Assembly: GCA_024134725.1 (NCBI GenBank)
Contig: CP099863.1
Coordinates: forward strand, 3,035,258 to 3,099,257
Length of the DNA stretch: 64,000 bases
Origin: Bacillus sp. 1780r2a1
GTDB lineage: Bacteria; Bacillota; Bacilli; Bacillales; Bacillaceae_H
Direction: 5' to 3'
Positions 7,444-17,036 of this stretch are shown here, piece after piece. How positions within the stretch are numbered: position 1 is the first letter of the stretch; each line of letters starts with the position of its first letter. A program made the position numbers and the translations under genes. The notes beneath the pieces are model-generated. The model made no database searches, was not told where the DNA came from, and was given only the letters and a program-made list of their open reading frames with translations.

Positions 7444-9003
7444 TTATTTCGCGTATTCAACAGCTCGTGTTTCTCGAATTACTGTTACTTTAATATGACC
7501 AGGATAGTCTAGTTCATCTTCTATGCGTTTGCGAATATCACGCGCTAAGCGATGCGCTTCTAAGTCACCAATCGTATCTGGTTTAACCATAATGCGGACT
7601 TCACGTCCTGCTTGAATAGCAAATGATTTTTCAACACCCTCATAAGACTCAGAAATTTCTTCAAGCTTTTCTAAGCGACGGATGTAGTTTTCTAACGTTT
7701 CACTTCTAGCACCCGGCCTTGCAGCTGATAACGCATCTGCTGCAGCAACTAGAACAGCAATAATTGATGTCGGTTCTGTGTCACCATGGTGTGAAGCAAT
7801 TGCATTAATAACAACAGGATGCTCTTTATATTTCGTAGCTAGCTCGACGCCAATTTCAACGTGGCTTCCTTCTACCTCGTGGTCGATTGCTTTTCCAATA
7901 TCGTGAAGCAAACCTGCACGCTTCGCAAGCGTAGCATCTTCACCAAGTTCAGAAGCCATCAATCCAGCTAAATGAGCAACTTCCATCGAATGTTTTAAGA
8001 CGTTCTGACCATAGCTCGTTCTGAATTTCAAACGACCTAGTATCTTCATTAAATCTGGATGCAAGCCATGAACTCCAACTTCAAACGTCGTCTGTTCACC
8101 AACCTCACGAATATACTCATCTACTTCACGACGAGATTTCTCAACCATCTCTTCAATTCGAGCTGGGTGAATACGTCCATCCTGAACAAGTTTGTCCAAG
8201 GCGATACGTGCCGTTTCACGGCGAATAGGGTCAAAACCTGATAAAATAACTGCTTCTGGTGTATCATCAATAATAAGATCAATACCTGTTAATGTCTCTA
8301 ATGTACGAATATTTCGACCTTCTCGACCAATGATTCGACCTTTCATCTCATCGTTTGGTAAGTTAACAACTGAAACCGTTGTTTCAGCTACGTGATCTGC
8401 TGCACAACGCTGAATCGCAAGCGAAAGAATTTCTTTAGCCTTTTTATCTGCTTCTTCTTTTGCACGATTTTCTGTTTCTTTCACCATCATCGCAACATCA
8501 TGGGAAAGTTCATTTTCAACACGATCTAAAATAATCGCTCGTGCATCGTCTCTCGTTAAGCCTGAAATGCGTTCTAGTTCCGCTTGACCAGCCTTGACTA
8601 ATTCTTCAACTTTGCTTTCCATCTCTTCAATATGCTGTTGTTTAACAGTAAGAGAATTATCTTTCTTTTCAAGTGCCGCTTCACGTTTATCAAGTGACTC
8701 GTCTTTACGATCAAGATTTTCCTCTTTTTGCATTAATCGATTTTCTTGTTTTTGAAGTTCTGCTCGACGATCACGAATATCTAGTTCTGCCTCTGTACGA
8801 AGCTGATGGATTTCATCTTTCGCTTCTAATAAAGCTTCCTTTTTCAAAGCTTCCGCTTCACGGGTTGCATCATCGATAATTTGTTCTGCATTTGACTTTG
8901 CTCCCGCAACCTTAGCTTCAGCAATCGATTTACAAACAAAAAAGCCAACAACTGCACCGACGATTAGGCCAAGCAAAGCGAAGATGATTGTAATTATATC
9001 CAT
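7444..9003 (-). CDS. rny: Ribonuclease Y
   Basis: A 519-residue membrane-anchored endoribonuclease that initiates bulk mRNA turnover. Domains in order: N-terminal transmembrane helix ([22 protein letters not shown]), long charged coiled coil (about residues 30-200), KH domain ([20 protein letters not shown]), HD domain with the metal motif [10 protein letters not shown], and conserved tail. The open frame extends 28 codons upstream. I placed the start at ATG 9003 (MDIITIIF) because GGGGAGG is seven bases before it and homologues are 519-520 residues; ATG 9006 is the alternative. A strong sigma-A promoter lies about 135-165 bases upstream. pbpX, which lies between recA and rny in B. subtilis, is absent. 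Confidence 0.96.
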   Translation of the reverse strand: MDIITIIFALLGLIVGAVVGFFVCKSIAEAKVAGAKSNAEQIIDDATREAEALKKEALLEAKDEIHQLRTEAELDIRDRRAELQKQENRLMQKEENLDRKDESLDKREAALEKKDNSLTVKQQHIEEMESKVEELVKAGQAELERISGLTRDDARAIILDRVENELSHDVAMMVKETENRAKEEADKKAKEILSLAIQRCAADHVAETTVSVVNLPNDEMKGRIIGREGRNIRTLETLTGIDLIIDDTPEAVILSGFDPIRRETARIALDKLVQDGRIHPARIEEMVEKSRREVDEYIREVGEQTTFEVGVHGLHPDLMKILGRLKFRTSYGQNVLKHSMEVAHLAGLMASELGEDATLAKRAGLLHDIGKAIDHEVEGSHVEIGVELATKYKEHPVVINAIASHHGDTEPTSIIAVLVAAADALSAARPGARSETLENYIRRLEKLEEISESYEGVEKSFAIQAGREVRIMVKPDTIGDLEAHRLARDIRKRIEDELDYPGHIKVTVIRETRAVEYAK

Positions 9004-9137
9004 CATTTCACCTCCCCTTGCTATAAACTTGTAAGTTTTTAATTTCATGTCGGCATGTATATCGTCTTCACCTTTCAATATACACACAAAGGCTTTTAAA
9101 CGCTAAAATGTTTTAAAAAGGGAAAATATACATCTTA

Positions 9138-9166
9138 ATTGTAAGTCTGTCCATTTTTATTGTCAA
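9138..9166 (-). promoter_or_regulatory. Sigma-A promoter for rny
   Basis: Minus strand: TTGACA (9161-9166), 17 bp spacer, TACAAT (9138-9143). The -35 is perfect and the -10 matches five of six positions. It lies in the recA-rny gap after the recA terminator. Confidence 0.8.
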
Positions 9167-9232
9167 GCCTATGAAAATGCTATGTCACGAAAATTCATGC
9201 GCTTGCTATCACTATGATTAACATTTTTTTCA

Positions 9233-9269
9233 AAAAAAAGACCCTTTTTTAAAAAAGAGTCTTTTTTAA
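9233..9269 (-). terminator. recA terminator
   Basis: Minus-strand stem AAAAAAGACTC / GGGTCTTTTTT (one G-U pair) closed by a T/A-rich inner segment and followed by more T residues, about 15 bases after the recA stop codon. Confidence 0.75.
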
Positions 9270-9284
9270 GCAAAAGAAATGCCA

Positions 9285-10322
9285 TTAAATTTTCAATTCA
9301 TCTTGACCATCGTCTTCAGGCATTTGCTCTGCCGCTTCATCTAATCCATGATATTCACGAACTTGACCAGCAATTTCTTGGCGAATATCAATATTCTCTT
9401 TTAGGAATTGTTTCGCATTCTCACGGCCTTGACCTAAACGTTCTTCGTTATAAGAATACCAAGCTCCACTTTTTTGTACGATATCTAAATCAGAAGCAAT
9501 ATCTAAAATTTCTCCTTCTTTCGAAATTCCTTCTCCGTACATAATATCCACTTCAGCTGCGCGGAATGGTGGTGCTACTTTGTTTTTGACAACTTTAATT
9601 CTTGTTTTATTTCCCACAATATCGTTACCTTGCTTCAACTGCTCAGCACGACGAACTTCAAGGCGCACTGAAGAGTAAAACTTAAGCGCACGTCCACCTG
9701 GCGTTGTTTCAGGGTTACCAAACATAACGCCAACTTTTTCACGAATTTGGTTAATGAAAACAGCAATTGTCTTCGATTTATTAATAGCACCTGACAGCTT
9801 ACGAAGTGCTTGAGACATTAAACGAGCTTGTAAACCAACGTGAGAATCTCCCATTTCACCTTCAATTTCAGCCTTAGGCACAAGTGCTGCAACAGAGTCA
9901 ATAACTAGAATGTCAACCGCTCCACTACGAACCAACGCTTCAGCAATTTCAAGAGCTTGTTCACCTGTATCAGGCTGTGATAAAAGAAGCTCATCAATAT
10001 TAACACCCAGCTTTTGTGCATAAACCGGATCTAGCGCATGCTCAGCATCGATAAACGCTGCTTGTCCGCCCTGCTGTTGCACTTCTGCGATTGCATGAAG
10101 TGCAACTGTTGTTTTACCAGAACTTTCTGGACCATAAACTTCAATAATACGCCCTCGCGGATATCCACCTACACCAAGCGCAACATCTAACGCTAGAGAA
10201 CCACTAGACACAGTTGAAATTTTACGTTCAGTTTGCTCTCCTAATTTCATAATTGAACCTTTACCGAATTGCTTTTCAATTTGTTTTAGAGCCATATCAA
10301 GGGCTGCTTGACGATCGTTCAC
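9285..10322 (-). CDS. recA: RecA recombinase
   Basis: A 345-residue DNA strand-exchange ATPase and SOS co-protease. Walker A GPESSGKT is at residues 64-71 and Walker B is [22 protein letters not shown]. The loops [12 protein letters not shown] and [22 protein letters not shown] are intact, and the C-terminus is acidic ([14 protein letters not shown]). The start is GTG with GAGGAGG seven bases upstream. A sigma-A promoter and a LexA box lie in the 250 bp upstream gap, so the gene is expected to be self-controlled through the SOS response. cinA lies upstream behind its own terminator. Confidence 0.98.
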   Translation of the reverse strand: MNDRQAALDMALKQIEKQFGKGSIMKLGEQTERKISTVSSGSLALDVALGVGGYPRGRIIEVYGPESSGKTTVALHAIAEVQQQGGQAAFIDAEHALDPVYAQKLGVNIDELLLSQPDTGEQALEIAEALVRSGAVDILVIDSVAALVPKAEIEGEMGDSHVGLQARLMSQALRKLSGAINKSKTIAVFINQIREKVGVMFGNPETTPGGRALKFYSSVRLEVRRAEQLKQGNDIVGNKTRIKVVKNKVAPPFRAAEVDIMYGEGISKEGEILDIASDLDIVQKSGAWYSYNEERLGQGRENAKQFLKENIDIRQEIAGQVREYHGLDEAAEQMPEDDGQDELKI

Positions 10323-10416
10323 TCGATTTCCTCCTCTATACTTGCTTGCTTTTTTTTATAATTTAAGATTACTACGTTGTAGTAGCAATGACGTTTTAAT
10401 TAACTTTCTATACATA

Positions 10417-10445
10417 ACTATACTCGCTTTCAAGTCATTTGACAA
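10417..10445 (-). promoter_or_regulatory. Sigma-A promoter for recA
   Basis: Minus strand: TTGTCA (10440-10445), 17 bp spacer, TATAGT (10417-10422), about 95 bases upstream of the recA GTG. The LexA box ends nine bases upstream of the -35. Confidence 0.7.
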
Positions 10446-10453
10446 GCAAAAAG

Positions 10454-10467
10454 CGAATAAATGTTCG
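10454..10467. promoter_or_regulatory. LexA (DinR) SOS box for recA
   Basis: CGAATAAATGTTCG fits the Bacillus SOS box consensus CGAACRNRYGTTCG at 13 of 14 positions. It lies just upstream of the recA promoter, as in B. subtilis. Confidence 0.85.
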
Positions 10468-10526
10468 ATTTTTTTATTTTGAAGGCTGGGACTATATTAA
10501 AAGAAAAAAGTGAATATTTGTGAAGG

Positions 10527-10555
10527 AAAAATCCCTCCTTATATACAAGGAGGGA
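10527..10555 (-). terminator. cinA terminator
   Basis: Minus-strand stem TCCCTCCTT / AAGGAGGGA (perfect, 9 bp, six-base loop) followed by TTTTTCC. It closes the rodZ-pgsA-cinA group before recA. Confidence 0.85.
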
Positions 10556-10573
10556 CTAAACCATTTCAATATA

Positions 10574-11812
10574 TCACTGTTTCAGAAGTTGTAAAAGATA
10601 ATAGCTTCCATAATTCACAGTACGTTTACGAATACCATCACGACTGCCCGTAAGCTTTAACGGATATACGCGTGTTTTCTCATCTTTAAAAGCTATACCA
10701 ATATAAACTGTACCAACTTCCTTATCTTCTTGCTTAGACGGACCAGCGACGCCTGTAAAACTAATGCCAATATCAGAGCCTGTCAGTTTTTTCACACCAA
10801 CGGCCATTTCTTCTGCGCACCTCTTGCTAACTGCTCCGTCTCGCTCTAGGGTTTCTTTTGCTACATGTAATACGTGGTGCTTTATCTCAGTTTGATAAGC
10901 AACGATGCTGCCTTTTACAACATCTCCAGATCCAGGAATGCTTGTCAGCGTCCCACTGAACAAGCCGCCAGTTAAGCTTTCAGCTGAAGCAACCGTCACT
11001 TGTTGTTCTTGAAGCGTAGCAATGAGCTCTGCTTGTAGAGACGTCAGGTCATATCCATAGAAAAACTCTCCTACACGATTCATAATCTGCTTTTCTACTT
11101 CATCAAGCATTCGATGGGCCTCGGCCACATCCTCATGCTTAGCCGTTAAGCGAAGCGTTACTTCTCCATCAGCAGCTAACGGTGCAATGGTTGGGTTTGT
11201 TTGTGCATCTAATAAATCTTCAATATCTGTTTCTAACTGAGACTCTCCAATTCCAAAGAAACGTAAAACACGAGACTCAATTTGCTCTTTTATATCTAGC
11301 TTTTCTGCTAAATATGCTTGTCCATACGACTCATACATAGGATAAAGTTCCTTTGGCGGACCAGGAAACAACATGTAGTCAATACCATTCACCGTAATAC
11401 CCATTCCCGGTGCCATTCCATAATCGTTTGGCAGTATTGTTGCACCTTCAAGTACAATTGCTTGCTTCCTATTATTAGGCGTCATTGTTCGATTGGTTTT
11501 TTCGAAGTACGATTCAATACTTTCAAGCGCTTTGTGATCTGTTACAAGTGAGACACCTAGTTCTGAAGCAATTGTTTCTTTGGTAAGGTCGTCTTTTGTC
11601 GGACCAAGCCCGCCTGTAAATACAATCAAATCCGCACGCTTTTGAGCGGTCAAAATAGCTTCTTTTAATCGGCTTTCATTATCGCCAACTACCGTATGAT
11701 AGTATACATTAATACCAAGCTCTGCAAATTTTTTAGATAGGTACTGCGCGTTTGTATTGGCAATTTGGCCTAGCAAAAGCTCTGAACCTACTCCAATAAT
11801 TTCCGCGTTCAT
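10574..11812 (-). CDS. cinA: CinA-like protein (competence/damage-inducible)
   Basis: A 412-residue protein with an N-terminal molybdopterin-binding-like (MoaB) domain ([43 protein letters not shown]) and a C-terminal CinA/PncC domain ([32 protein letters not shown]). The C-terminal family deamidates nicotinamide mononucleotide; the N-terminal family has ADP-ribose pyrophosphatase activity in related proteins. The open frame reaches 11863, but ATG 11812 fits homologue length and has a GGGG-type ribosome site. The name comes from competence-linked expression with recA in other bacteria; here a terminator separates it from recA. Confidence 0.93.
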   Translation of the reverse strand: MNAEIIGVGSELLLGQIANTNAQYLSKKFAELGINVYYHTVVGDNESRLKEAILTAQKRADLIVFTGGLGPTKDDLTKETIASELGVSLVTDHKALESIESYFEKTNRTMTPNNRKQAIVLEGATILPNDYGMAPGMGITVNGIDYMLFPGPPKELYPMYESYGQAYLAEKLDIKEQIESRVLRFFGIGESQLETDIEDLLDAQTNPTIAPLAADGEVTLRLTAKHEDVAEAHRMLDEVEKQIMNRVGEFFYGYDLTSLQAELIATLQEQQVTVASAESLTGGLFSGTLTSIPGSGDVVKGSIVAYQTEIKHHVLHVAKETLERDGAVSKRCAEEMAVGVKKLTGSDIGISFTGVAGPSKQEDKEVGTVYIGIAFKDEKTRVYPLKLTGSRDGIRKRTVNYGSYYLLQLLKQ

Positions 11813-11825
11813 CAAATCATCCCCA

Positions 11826-12410
11826 TTATTTTGAATTAACAAATGCTTGCTTGTTTTTTGCAAAGTAATCCCATCCAGAAATTACTGTAAATACAACAGA
11901 AATCCACAGGGCAATTGCTGCAAATGGAAATGACACAAATTCAAAAGGTAAGTTATAAAGTAAAATAGCTGAAATAGCAATAATTTGTGTCCACGTTTTA
12001 ATTTTACCTAGCATATTTGCAGCAACGACTTCTCCTTCTCCAGCGAGAACTAAACGTAAGCCTGTTACTCCAAATTCACGGCTAATAATAATAATTGCAG
12101 CCCAACCTGCACCGGCAATCAAGTCCAAATCTACAATAGCAATCAGCGCTGCTGAAACCAATAGCTTATCTGCTAGCGGATCTAAAAATTTCCCAAGGTT
12201 TGTAACTAAATTATATTTACGAGCGTAGTATCCATCGATCCAGTCTGTTGTAGACGCAATAATAAATAACGCTGCCCCTAGTAGATGAGCAATTGGCACA
12301 TCCATTCCAGCAGCGCTAACTTCGCCAAAAGGTAATGGTGCCATCATTAAAATTAAAAAAAGTGGGATTAAAAAAATTCGAGAGATTGTAATCTTATTTG
12401 GTAAATTCAC
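11826..12410 (-). CDS. pgsA: CDP-diacylglycerol--glycerol-3-phosphate 3-phosphatidyltransferase
   Basis: Integral membrane enzyme that makes phosphatidylglycerol phosphate, the precursor of phosphatidylglycerol and cardiolipin. The 194 residues carry the CDP-alcohol phosphotransferase signature DGYYAR then eight residues then G, KFLD, PLAD, and several hydrophobic helices. The start is set at GTG 12410 ([12 protein letters not shown]), with GGAGG eight bases upstream; a TTG further up overlaps that ribosome site. It lies between rodZ and cinA as in B. subtilis. Essential in relatives. Confidence 0.95.
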   Translation of the reverse strand: MNLPNKITISRIFLIPLFLILMMAPLPFGEVSAAGMDVPIAHLLGAALFIIASTTDWIDGYYARKYNLVTNLGKFLDPLADKLLVSAALIAIVDLDLIAGAGWAAIIIISREFGVTGLRLVLAGEGEVVAANMLGKIKTWTQIIAISAILLYNLPFEFVSFPFAAIALWISVVFTVISGWDYFAKNKQAFVNSK

Positions 12411-12441
12411 TATTGTTTCCTCCAATTACATACAAAAACGG

Positions 12442-12471
12442 AAGTCGTGCAAACTGTTGTCGGCACGACTT
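12442..12471 (-). terminator. Hairpin between rodZ and pgsA
   Basis: Minus-strand perfect 9 bp stem AAGTCGTGC / GCACGACTT with a 12-base loop followed by CCGTTTTTG. Probably an intercistronic attenuator or a transcript-stabilising stem. Confidence 0.55.
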
Positions 12472-12497
12472 AACCATTTTTAATACTTTTAAGCTAG

Positions 12498-13421
12498 TTA
12501 TTGAGCTTTTTCCGGCTCATATTTAATCGTTACAACTTGTCTAATTTGTTGGTTAGCATCAAATGGTAAACTAACGTCTTGGCCATTAATTTTTAATTGT
12601 ACCCCTGGTGAGAAGCCAATATTCACTCGAACTTCACTTTCTTTTGTTAAGTCGAATTCTTTTGTTTCACCATTTTTCAACATGGCATTATAAAATGAAT
12701 TCCCCTTACCATTTTTCACATCCAACCATGTATCAGCTTGAGTAGACGATACTTCTAGCTTAAACTCATCTGTTCCAGACAACTCATACGTTCCGTTGTG
12801 ACCTGACTTTTGAACTTCTTTATAAGCTTGCTGTGTTTCTTCTTTTTCTTCTTCTTTTTTCTCTTCGTCTTCCTTAGCAGCTTTTTCTTTTTCTGCCTTT
12901 TCTTTTTCTGCCGCTTCTTTTGCAGCTTGATCTTCATTAGATGCTTGCTGCTCTTGGGATTGTTGCACTTCGTTATTTGTTTGTTCAGTATTTGCAACTT
13001 GATCTTCTTGACGACCGGATACAATATTTTGAGCAATCACCCAAATGATAATTCCGACTACCAGCACACCAGCAACTACTAAAATCGTCGGTAAGTAATC
13101 TGCTGCTTTTGATGCTTTCGTATTTTGGGGGATTTCTTTTCGACTGCGAACACGAGATAAAGGCTGTGGAATATCATCGGTTTGAGTCGTTGGAATATCC
13201 GTTTTGTACTGATCAAAAATGTCATCGGGGTTCAACCCTACAGCTTCACAATACTGCTTGATAAACGCTCGCACATAAAATTTCCCTGGCATGACATCAT
13301 AATTACCTTCTTCAATACCAATCAAATAGCGCTTTTGAATTTTTGTGTTTTTTTGTAAATCTTCTAGCGACATCCCTTTATTTTCTCGCTCTTGTCTTAA
13401 CCTTTGCCCTAACTCTGTCAA
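12498..13421 (-). CDS. rodZ: Cytoskeletal cell-shape protein RodZ (YmfM)
   Basis: A bitopic membrane protein that links MreB filaments to the elongation machinery. Order: N-terminal Xre-type helix-turn-helix domain (LGQRLRQERENKGMSLEDLQ, KFYVRAFIKQYCEAVGL; about 1-75), basic linker, one transmembrane helix (LPTILVVAGVLVVGIIIWVIA), a very Lys/Glu-rich low-complexity stretch, and a C-terminal DUF4115 beta domain. The start is assigned to TTG 13421 (TELGQRL), six bases after TAGGTG. A GTG three codons upstream is possible but poorly placed. It lies between ymfK and pgsA. Confidence 0.9.
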   Translation of the reverse strand: MTELGQRLRQERENKGMSLEDLQKNTKIQKRYLIGIEEGNYDVMPGKFYVRAFIKQYCEAVGLNPDDIFDQYKTDIPTTQTDDIPQPLSRVRSRKEIPQNTKASKAADYLPTILVVAGVLVVGIIIWVIAQNIVSGRQEDQVANTEQTNNEVQQSQEQQASNEDQAAKEAAEKEKAEKEKAAKEDEEKKEEEKEETQQAYKEVQKSGHNGTYELSGTDEFKLEVSSTQADTWLDVKNGKGNSFYNAMLKNGETKEFDLTKESEVRVNIGFSPGVQLKINGQDVSLPFDANQQIRQVVTIKYEPEKAQ

Positions 13422-13442
13422 TATTAACACCTACCAATTATG

Positions 13443-14234
13443 CTAAAAATCAAACATGGATAATCCACCGTTTGGAAACATTTGCGATCCTTCAATGACT
13501 TCATATGTAATTTCTTCATCTGGATCATTTCGTAATTCAATGATATACGCAAAGTCATCCAGCGTATACTCACTATTTTGTACAAATACATCAGGATGCT
13601 CAACAATCTTTGTTGCAGGCACATTCATAATTTCACGAACGAGCTGCCAGTGTTTTTCATTCGCCCTTCTTGTTGATACAATACCATCAATAATAAAGAT
13701 GTTATTAGAATTATACTCATCTTCAATTAGTTGACTGCGAATTGTTTGTTTTAACAGCGTTGATGACACAAATAACCATCTCTTATTCGCACAAACACTA
13801 GCAGCAACAATCGACTCCGTTTTACCAACGCGAGGCATTCCTCTGATGCCAATTAATTTATGACCATCTTGTTTAAAAAGCTCTGCCATAAAGTCCACTA
13901 GCAAGCCAAGTTCGTCTCGCACAAAACGAAATGTCTTTTTATCATCAGCATCTCGTTGAATATAACGACCGTGACGAACAGCTAAACGATCTCGTAGCTT
14001 TGGAGGACGCATCTTTGTCACAACAATATTATCCATTGTTTTCAAAATAGATTCAAGCCGTTCAATTTGCTCATGGGAATCGCACCGTAATAGCAAGCCA
14101 CGCCTTTTGTCATCTACCCCATTAATTGTAACAATGTTAATTGCCAGCATACCTAAAAGAGACGAGATGTCTCCCAATAAACCAGGTCGATTTTTCTGTA
14201 TTTGATATTCTAAGTACCACTCAATTTTGTTCAC
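13443..14234 (-). CDS. ymfK: DUF3388 protein YmfK: ACT-like domain plus P-loop
   Basis: A 263-residue conserved Bacillus protein of unknown function. The N-terminal ~75 residues look like an ACT small-molecule-binding domain (KNRPGLLGDISSLLGMLAINIVTING). A Walker A-like GMPRVGKTES follows near residue 135, then CANKRWLFVSSTLLKQTIRSQL and a Walker B-like hydrophobic stretch NNIFIIDGIVS. This suggests a nucleotide-binding protein sensing an amino acid or similar ligand, which is inference. The start is GTG 14234, four bases after GAGGAGGGG; the open frame continues 23 codons upstream without a good start. It lies between rodZ and ymfJ, as in B. subtilis. Confidence 0.85.
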   Translation of the reverse strand: MNKIEWYLEYQIQKNRPGLLGDISSLLGMLAINIVTINGVDDKRRGLLLRCDSHEQIERLESILKTMDNIVVTKMRPPKLRDRLAVRHGRYIQRDADDKKTFRFVRDELGLLVDFMAELFKQDGHKLIGIRGMPRVGKTESIVAASVCANKRWLFVSSTLLKQTIRSQLIEDEYNSNNIFIIDGIVSTRRANEKHWQLVREIMNVPATKIVEHPDVFVQNSEYTLDDFAYIIELRNDPDEEITYEVIEGSQMFPNGGLSMFDF

Positions 14235-14629
14235 GAAACCCCTCCTCATCCCATTTGTTCCGTCTAAACCTAATCCAATAATAGAATGAACATAGCAAAA
14301 CACTCATTCACAGCACAAAAATGCTTGAAGAACGATTAACAAATCACCTCAAACACCACTCGGAGAAGCTGTTATTAGATATGTTAAAAATGCGAGTTTC
14401 TAAAATGGCGCTCGCTGTTATGTTTCCCCTTTTTTCACATAATTTAAATATAAATGATTTTCATTAAATTATAAAGTGTAAAACCTATTTCTTATGTAAA
14501 TGTTCTTATTGTAAGCGCTGTACTTTCTACCTTTGCTTATGAGTGAATTATTTATAAATAAAAAAGAGTCGTTTCTCAAACAAATTTGAGTCGACTCCTT
14601 CTTTTGTTCGCTTCATTAACATCTTTACA
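14235..14629. other. 395 bp intergenic region between ymfK and ymfJ
   Basis: No gene is visible. It contains the ymfJ terminator (14570-14598), a weaker minus-strand hairpin GCGAG / CTCGC followed by ATTTTT (about 14384-14420), and an A/T-rich stretch with a TATAAT (14467-14472 on the minus strand) that lacks a well-placed -35. A promoter for ymfK-rodZ-pgsA probably lies here but I cannot place it. Confidence 0.5.
14565..14598 (-). terminator. ymfJ terminator
   Basis: Minus-strand stem GAGTCG / CGACTC enclosing an inner TCAAA / TTTGA hairpin, followed by TTTTTT. It lies about 30 bases after the ymfJ stop. Confidence 0.75.
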
Positions 14630-14890
14630 TTAATTAGCAGAACCGTTATTTTGAACAAGCTTTACCATCATATTAGCAATTGCATGTTGCTCTTCTTTTG
14701 AAGCAACGCTCCATAAGTCTGCTAATATTTTTTCTTGTTCGTTTTTTGCGTCAACTTGGTTCGCTAGATAGCCACCAATTTGATATGCTAAGTCGTTGAT
14801 TACCTCGTTGTTCATTCCTTCGTTTTGAGCATGATGTAAGCGATCGCCTAAAAAGTTTTTCCAGTTACCCCAATTGTCTAATACTGACAT
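14630..14890 (-). CDS. ymfJ: DUF3243 protein YmfJ
   Basis: A small 86-residue protein, predicted largely helical and soluble, of the DUF3243 family. Characteristic stretches are LDNWGNWKNFLGDRLHHAQNEG near the N-terminus and IGGYLANQVDAKNEQEKILADLW in the middle. No catalytic motif is seen and the function is unknown to me. The start ATG has AAGGAGGG six bases upstream. It follows ymfI by 66 bp and ends the ymfF-ymfH-ymfI-ymfJ series, closed by a terminator. Confidence 0.88.
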   Translation of the reverse strand: MSVLDNWGNWKNFLGDRLHHAQNEGMNNEVINDLAYQIGGYLANQVDAKNEQEKILADLWSVASKEEQHAIANMMVKLVQNNGSAN

Positions 14891-14956
14891 GAGTAGCCCT
14901 CCTTAAGGTTTATTCATATCATAGTTTGTACACCTTCCTCTTTTTTATTCGCGTTA

Positions 14957-15682
14957 TTATGTATGCCAACCACCATCTACTGATAAAATTTGTCCTGTTA
15001 TATAAGAGGATTGATCAGAAGCTAAATAAGCAACTGCATCGGCAATTTCTGAAGGCTTTCCAATGCGTCCCATCGGAATTTCCTGCTCCATCATTTCAAG
15101 GTCTTCTTGTGTATAATCAGATAGCATATTTGTCAAAATAGCTCCTGGCGCAATTCCATTCACTCGAATTTTACTTAGCGCAACTTCTTTAGCTAACGCT
15201 TTGACAAAAGTATTCTGAGCCCCTTTCACCGTTGAATACAGCACTTCATAAGAAGCTCCCTCCAATCCCCAGATAGATGAGATAACGATAATATTCCCAG
15301 TTCTTTTCTGAATCATTTTAGGGAGAACAAATTTTGCAATTCGATAAAGAGCGGTTACGCTCAGATAAACCATTTCTTCAATACGCTCATCTGTCACATC
15401 CATCATTAATGCTGATAAGCTTTGACCACCATTGTAAATAAGCAGATCTACCGGTACAACAAGAGTCGATAAAAAGTGATCAACCCCCTCTTTTGAAGAC
15501 AAATCTCCTTGCACCACCATAATATTATCCGTGTAGGAACGAAGGTAACTAGCTAGTTTGTTCACCGCTGCTTCATTTTGATAATAATGAAGGACTACTC
15601 CGTATCCTTCCTTTACCATTTTCTCGGCAATAGCACTGCCAATTCCTCCGCTCGCTCCTGTAATTAGCGCATATTTCTCCAT
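14957..15682 (-). CDS. ymfI: Short-chain dehydrogenase/reductase YmfI
   Basis: A 241-residue SDR-family oxidoreductase resembling 3-oxoacyl-ACP reductase FabG. Cofactor-binding TGASGGIGSAIAE is at the N-terminus, NGG (in YNGGQSL) replaces the usual NAG, VISSIWG holds the catalytic serine, and YSTVKGA gives Tyr-xxx-Lys. The C-terminus GQILSVDGGWHT is typical. The start is ATG 15682 with AAGGAG eight bases upstream; the frame extends eight codons further without a ribosome site. It follows ymfH after a terminator. Substrate is unknown, and a role in fatty-acid synthesis is not shown. Confidence 0.9.
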   Translation of the reverse strand: MEKYALITGASGGIGSAIAEKMVKEGYGVVLHYYQNEAAVNKLASYLRSYTDNIMVVQGDLSSKEGVDHFLSTLVVPVDLLIYNGGQSLSALMMDVTDERIEEMVYLSVTALYRIAKFVLPKMIQKRTGNIIVISSIWGLEGASYEVLYSTVKGAQNTFVKALAKEVALSKIRVNGIAPGAILTNMLSDYTQEDLEMMEQEIPMGRIGKPSEIADAVAYLASDQSSYITGQILSVDGGWHT

Positions 15683-15706
15683 GTTGATTCTCCTTGTATT
15701 ATCCAA

Positions 15707-15734
15707 TAAAAAAGCTGACTTAACGTCAGCTTTT
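15707..15734 (-). terminator. ymfH terminator
   Basis: Minus-strand perfect 10 bp stem AAAAGCTGAC / GTCAGCTTTT with a five-base loop and a T-rich tail, between ymfH and ymfI. It overlaps the leader just upstream of the ymfI ribosome site. Confidence 0.85.
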
Positions 15735-15752
15735 CATATACTATCTTATCAC

Positions 15753-17036
15753 TTATTTCGGTACAACCTCACATACAGTAAAGCTTTCTTCTTGAATCAT
15801 ATCATTCATTACATGCTTCACGTCGTCTACTGTAAGCTTTTCAAGCGTATCTACAACATCAAATAAATTCATATCATTAAATGCATAGCGGGTAAACTGA
15901 TTAGCAATAAACTCTGGAGAATTTAAAGCTCGCAAAAATTCTCCAATTTTCTTCTTTCTTACTCGTTCTAACTCATCTTCTTGTAAACCTTTAGATTTCA
16001 CTTCAAATAAAATCTCTTTAATTCTCCCATAAAACTTATTTGGATCTTCTGTATCTCCGCCAATTAGCGCAAATCCAAAGCCACTTTCTTCGGTATAGTC
16101 ATATGAGAATGTCTCATCAATGAGCCCATTTTTATACAGATCTTCATAGTAAGAAGAGCTTTTTCCAAATGCAAGATCAAGTACAATATTCATTGCAAGC
16201 TCGTGGCGAAGCATATCTTGTCCGGAACGTTCAGGCTTTCTTGTTTTTAAGCCAACCATAGCTTTGGAGGCTTGGACAGGCATGTTTAATACCTGTTTTT
16301 GTTCCGCTACCGTTTCTGGCTCTTTATCAAAATGACGAGTAATTTCAGGCATATCTTCATAATCTTTTTTAGCTTGATTTTCACGAATTTGAGTCATTAC
16401 CTTTTCTGCATCAACAGGCCCTACCACAAATAGTAGCATATTGCTCGGGTGATAAAATGTTCCATAGCACGTATAAAGCAAATCTTTTGTAATGTGGGAA
16501 ATGGACTCAATGGTACCAGCAATGTCAATTTTAACAGGGTGATTTTTATACATGTTTTGAATTGTTCCAAAGTACAAGCGCCAGTCTGGATTATCATCAT
16601 ACATCGTAATTTCTTGTCCAATAATTCCTTTTTCTTTCTCGACTGTCTTTTCAGAGAAATATGGTTCTTGAACAAAGTCTACAAGCGTCTCTAAATTTTG
16701 TTCAAAGTTAGACGTGCAGCTAAATAAATACGCTGTGCGCGTAAATGATGTAAATGCATTGGCAGACGCACCCTGCTTGCTAAACTGTTGGAAGACATCA
16801 CCATCTTCTTTTTCAAACAGCTTATGCTCAAGAAAATGCGCAATTCCATCAGGAACTTTAATCATCTCATCTTCTCCGAGCGGAACAAATTGATTGTCAA
16901 TGGAACCATATTTTGTAGTAAACGTGGCAAACGTTTTGTTGAACTCAGGCTTTGGTAAAATATAAACCTCTAATCCATTATCCATTTTTTCATGATAAAG
17001 CTGTTCTTTCAGCTGAGAAAATTCAATTTTCTCCAT
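15753..17036 (-). CDS. ymfH: M16-family zinc peptidase YmfH
   Basis: A 427-residue peptidase of the insulinase family. The inverted zinc motif HFLEHKLFEKEDGDVF is present near residue 70, followed by the downstream glutamate region (EKGIIGQEI), so this is the catalytic partner. It overlaps ymfF by 14 bp and likely forms a heterodimer with it. In B. subtilis the ymfF-ymfH pair has been linked to production of an extracellular competence/sporulation-related peptide (AlbE/AlbF-like proteases); the exact substrate is uncertain. The start is ATG 17036 within AAAGGCGGTGAAAACA context; a GTG three codons earlier is the alternative. Confidence 0.9.
   Translation of the reverse strand: MEKIEFSQLKEQLYHEKMDNGLEVYILPKPEFNKTFATFTTKYGSIDNQFVPLGEDEMIKVPDGIAHFLEHKLFEKEDGDVFQQFSKQGASANAFTSFTRTAYLFSCTSNFEQNLETLVDFVQEPYFSEKTVEKEKGIIGQEITMYDDNPDWRLYFGTIQNMYKNHPVKIDIAGTIESISHITKDLLYTCYGTFYHPSNMLLFVVGPVDAEKVMTQIRENQAKKDYEDMPEITRHFDKEPETVAEQKQVLNMPVQASKAMVGLKTRKPERSGQDMLRHELAMNIVLDLAFGKSSSYYEDLYKNGLIDETFSYDYTEESGFGFALIGGDTEDPNKFYGRIKEILFEVKSKGLQEDELERVRKKKIGEFLRALNSPEFIANQFTRYAFNDMNLFDVVDTLEKLTVDDVKHVMNDMIQEESFTVCEVVPK

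Noticed and set aside
12755-13036. Lys-rich 93-codon frame and its opposite-strand Phe-rich partner inside rodZ
   Set aside because: They are other-frame shadows of the Lys/Glu-rich low-complexity region of RodZ, with no ribosome site.
14510-14523. Plus-strand TGTAAGCGCTGTAC as a second cre site near ymfJ/ymfK
   Set aside because: Two mismatches at the end of the consensus and no clear promoter at this position.
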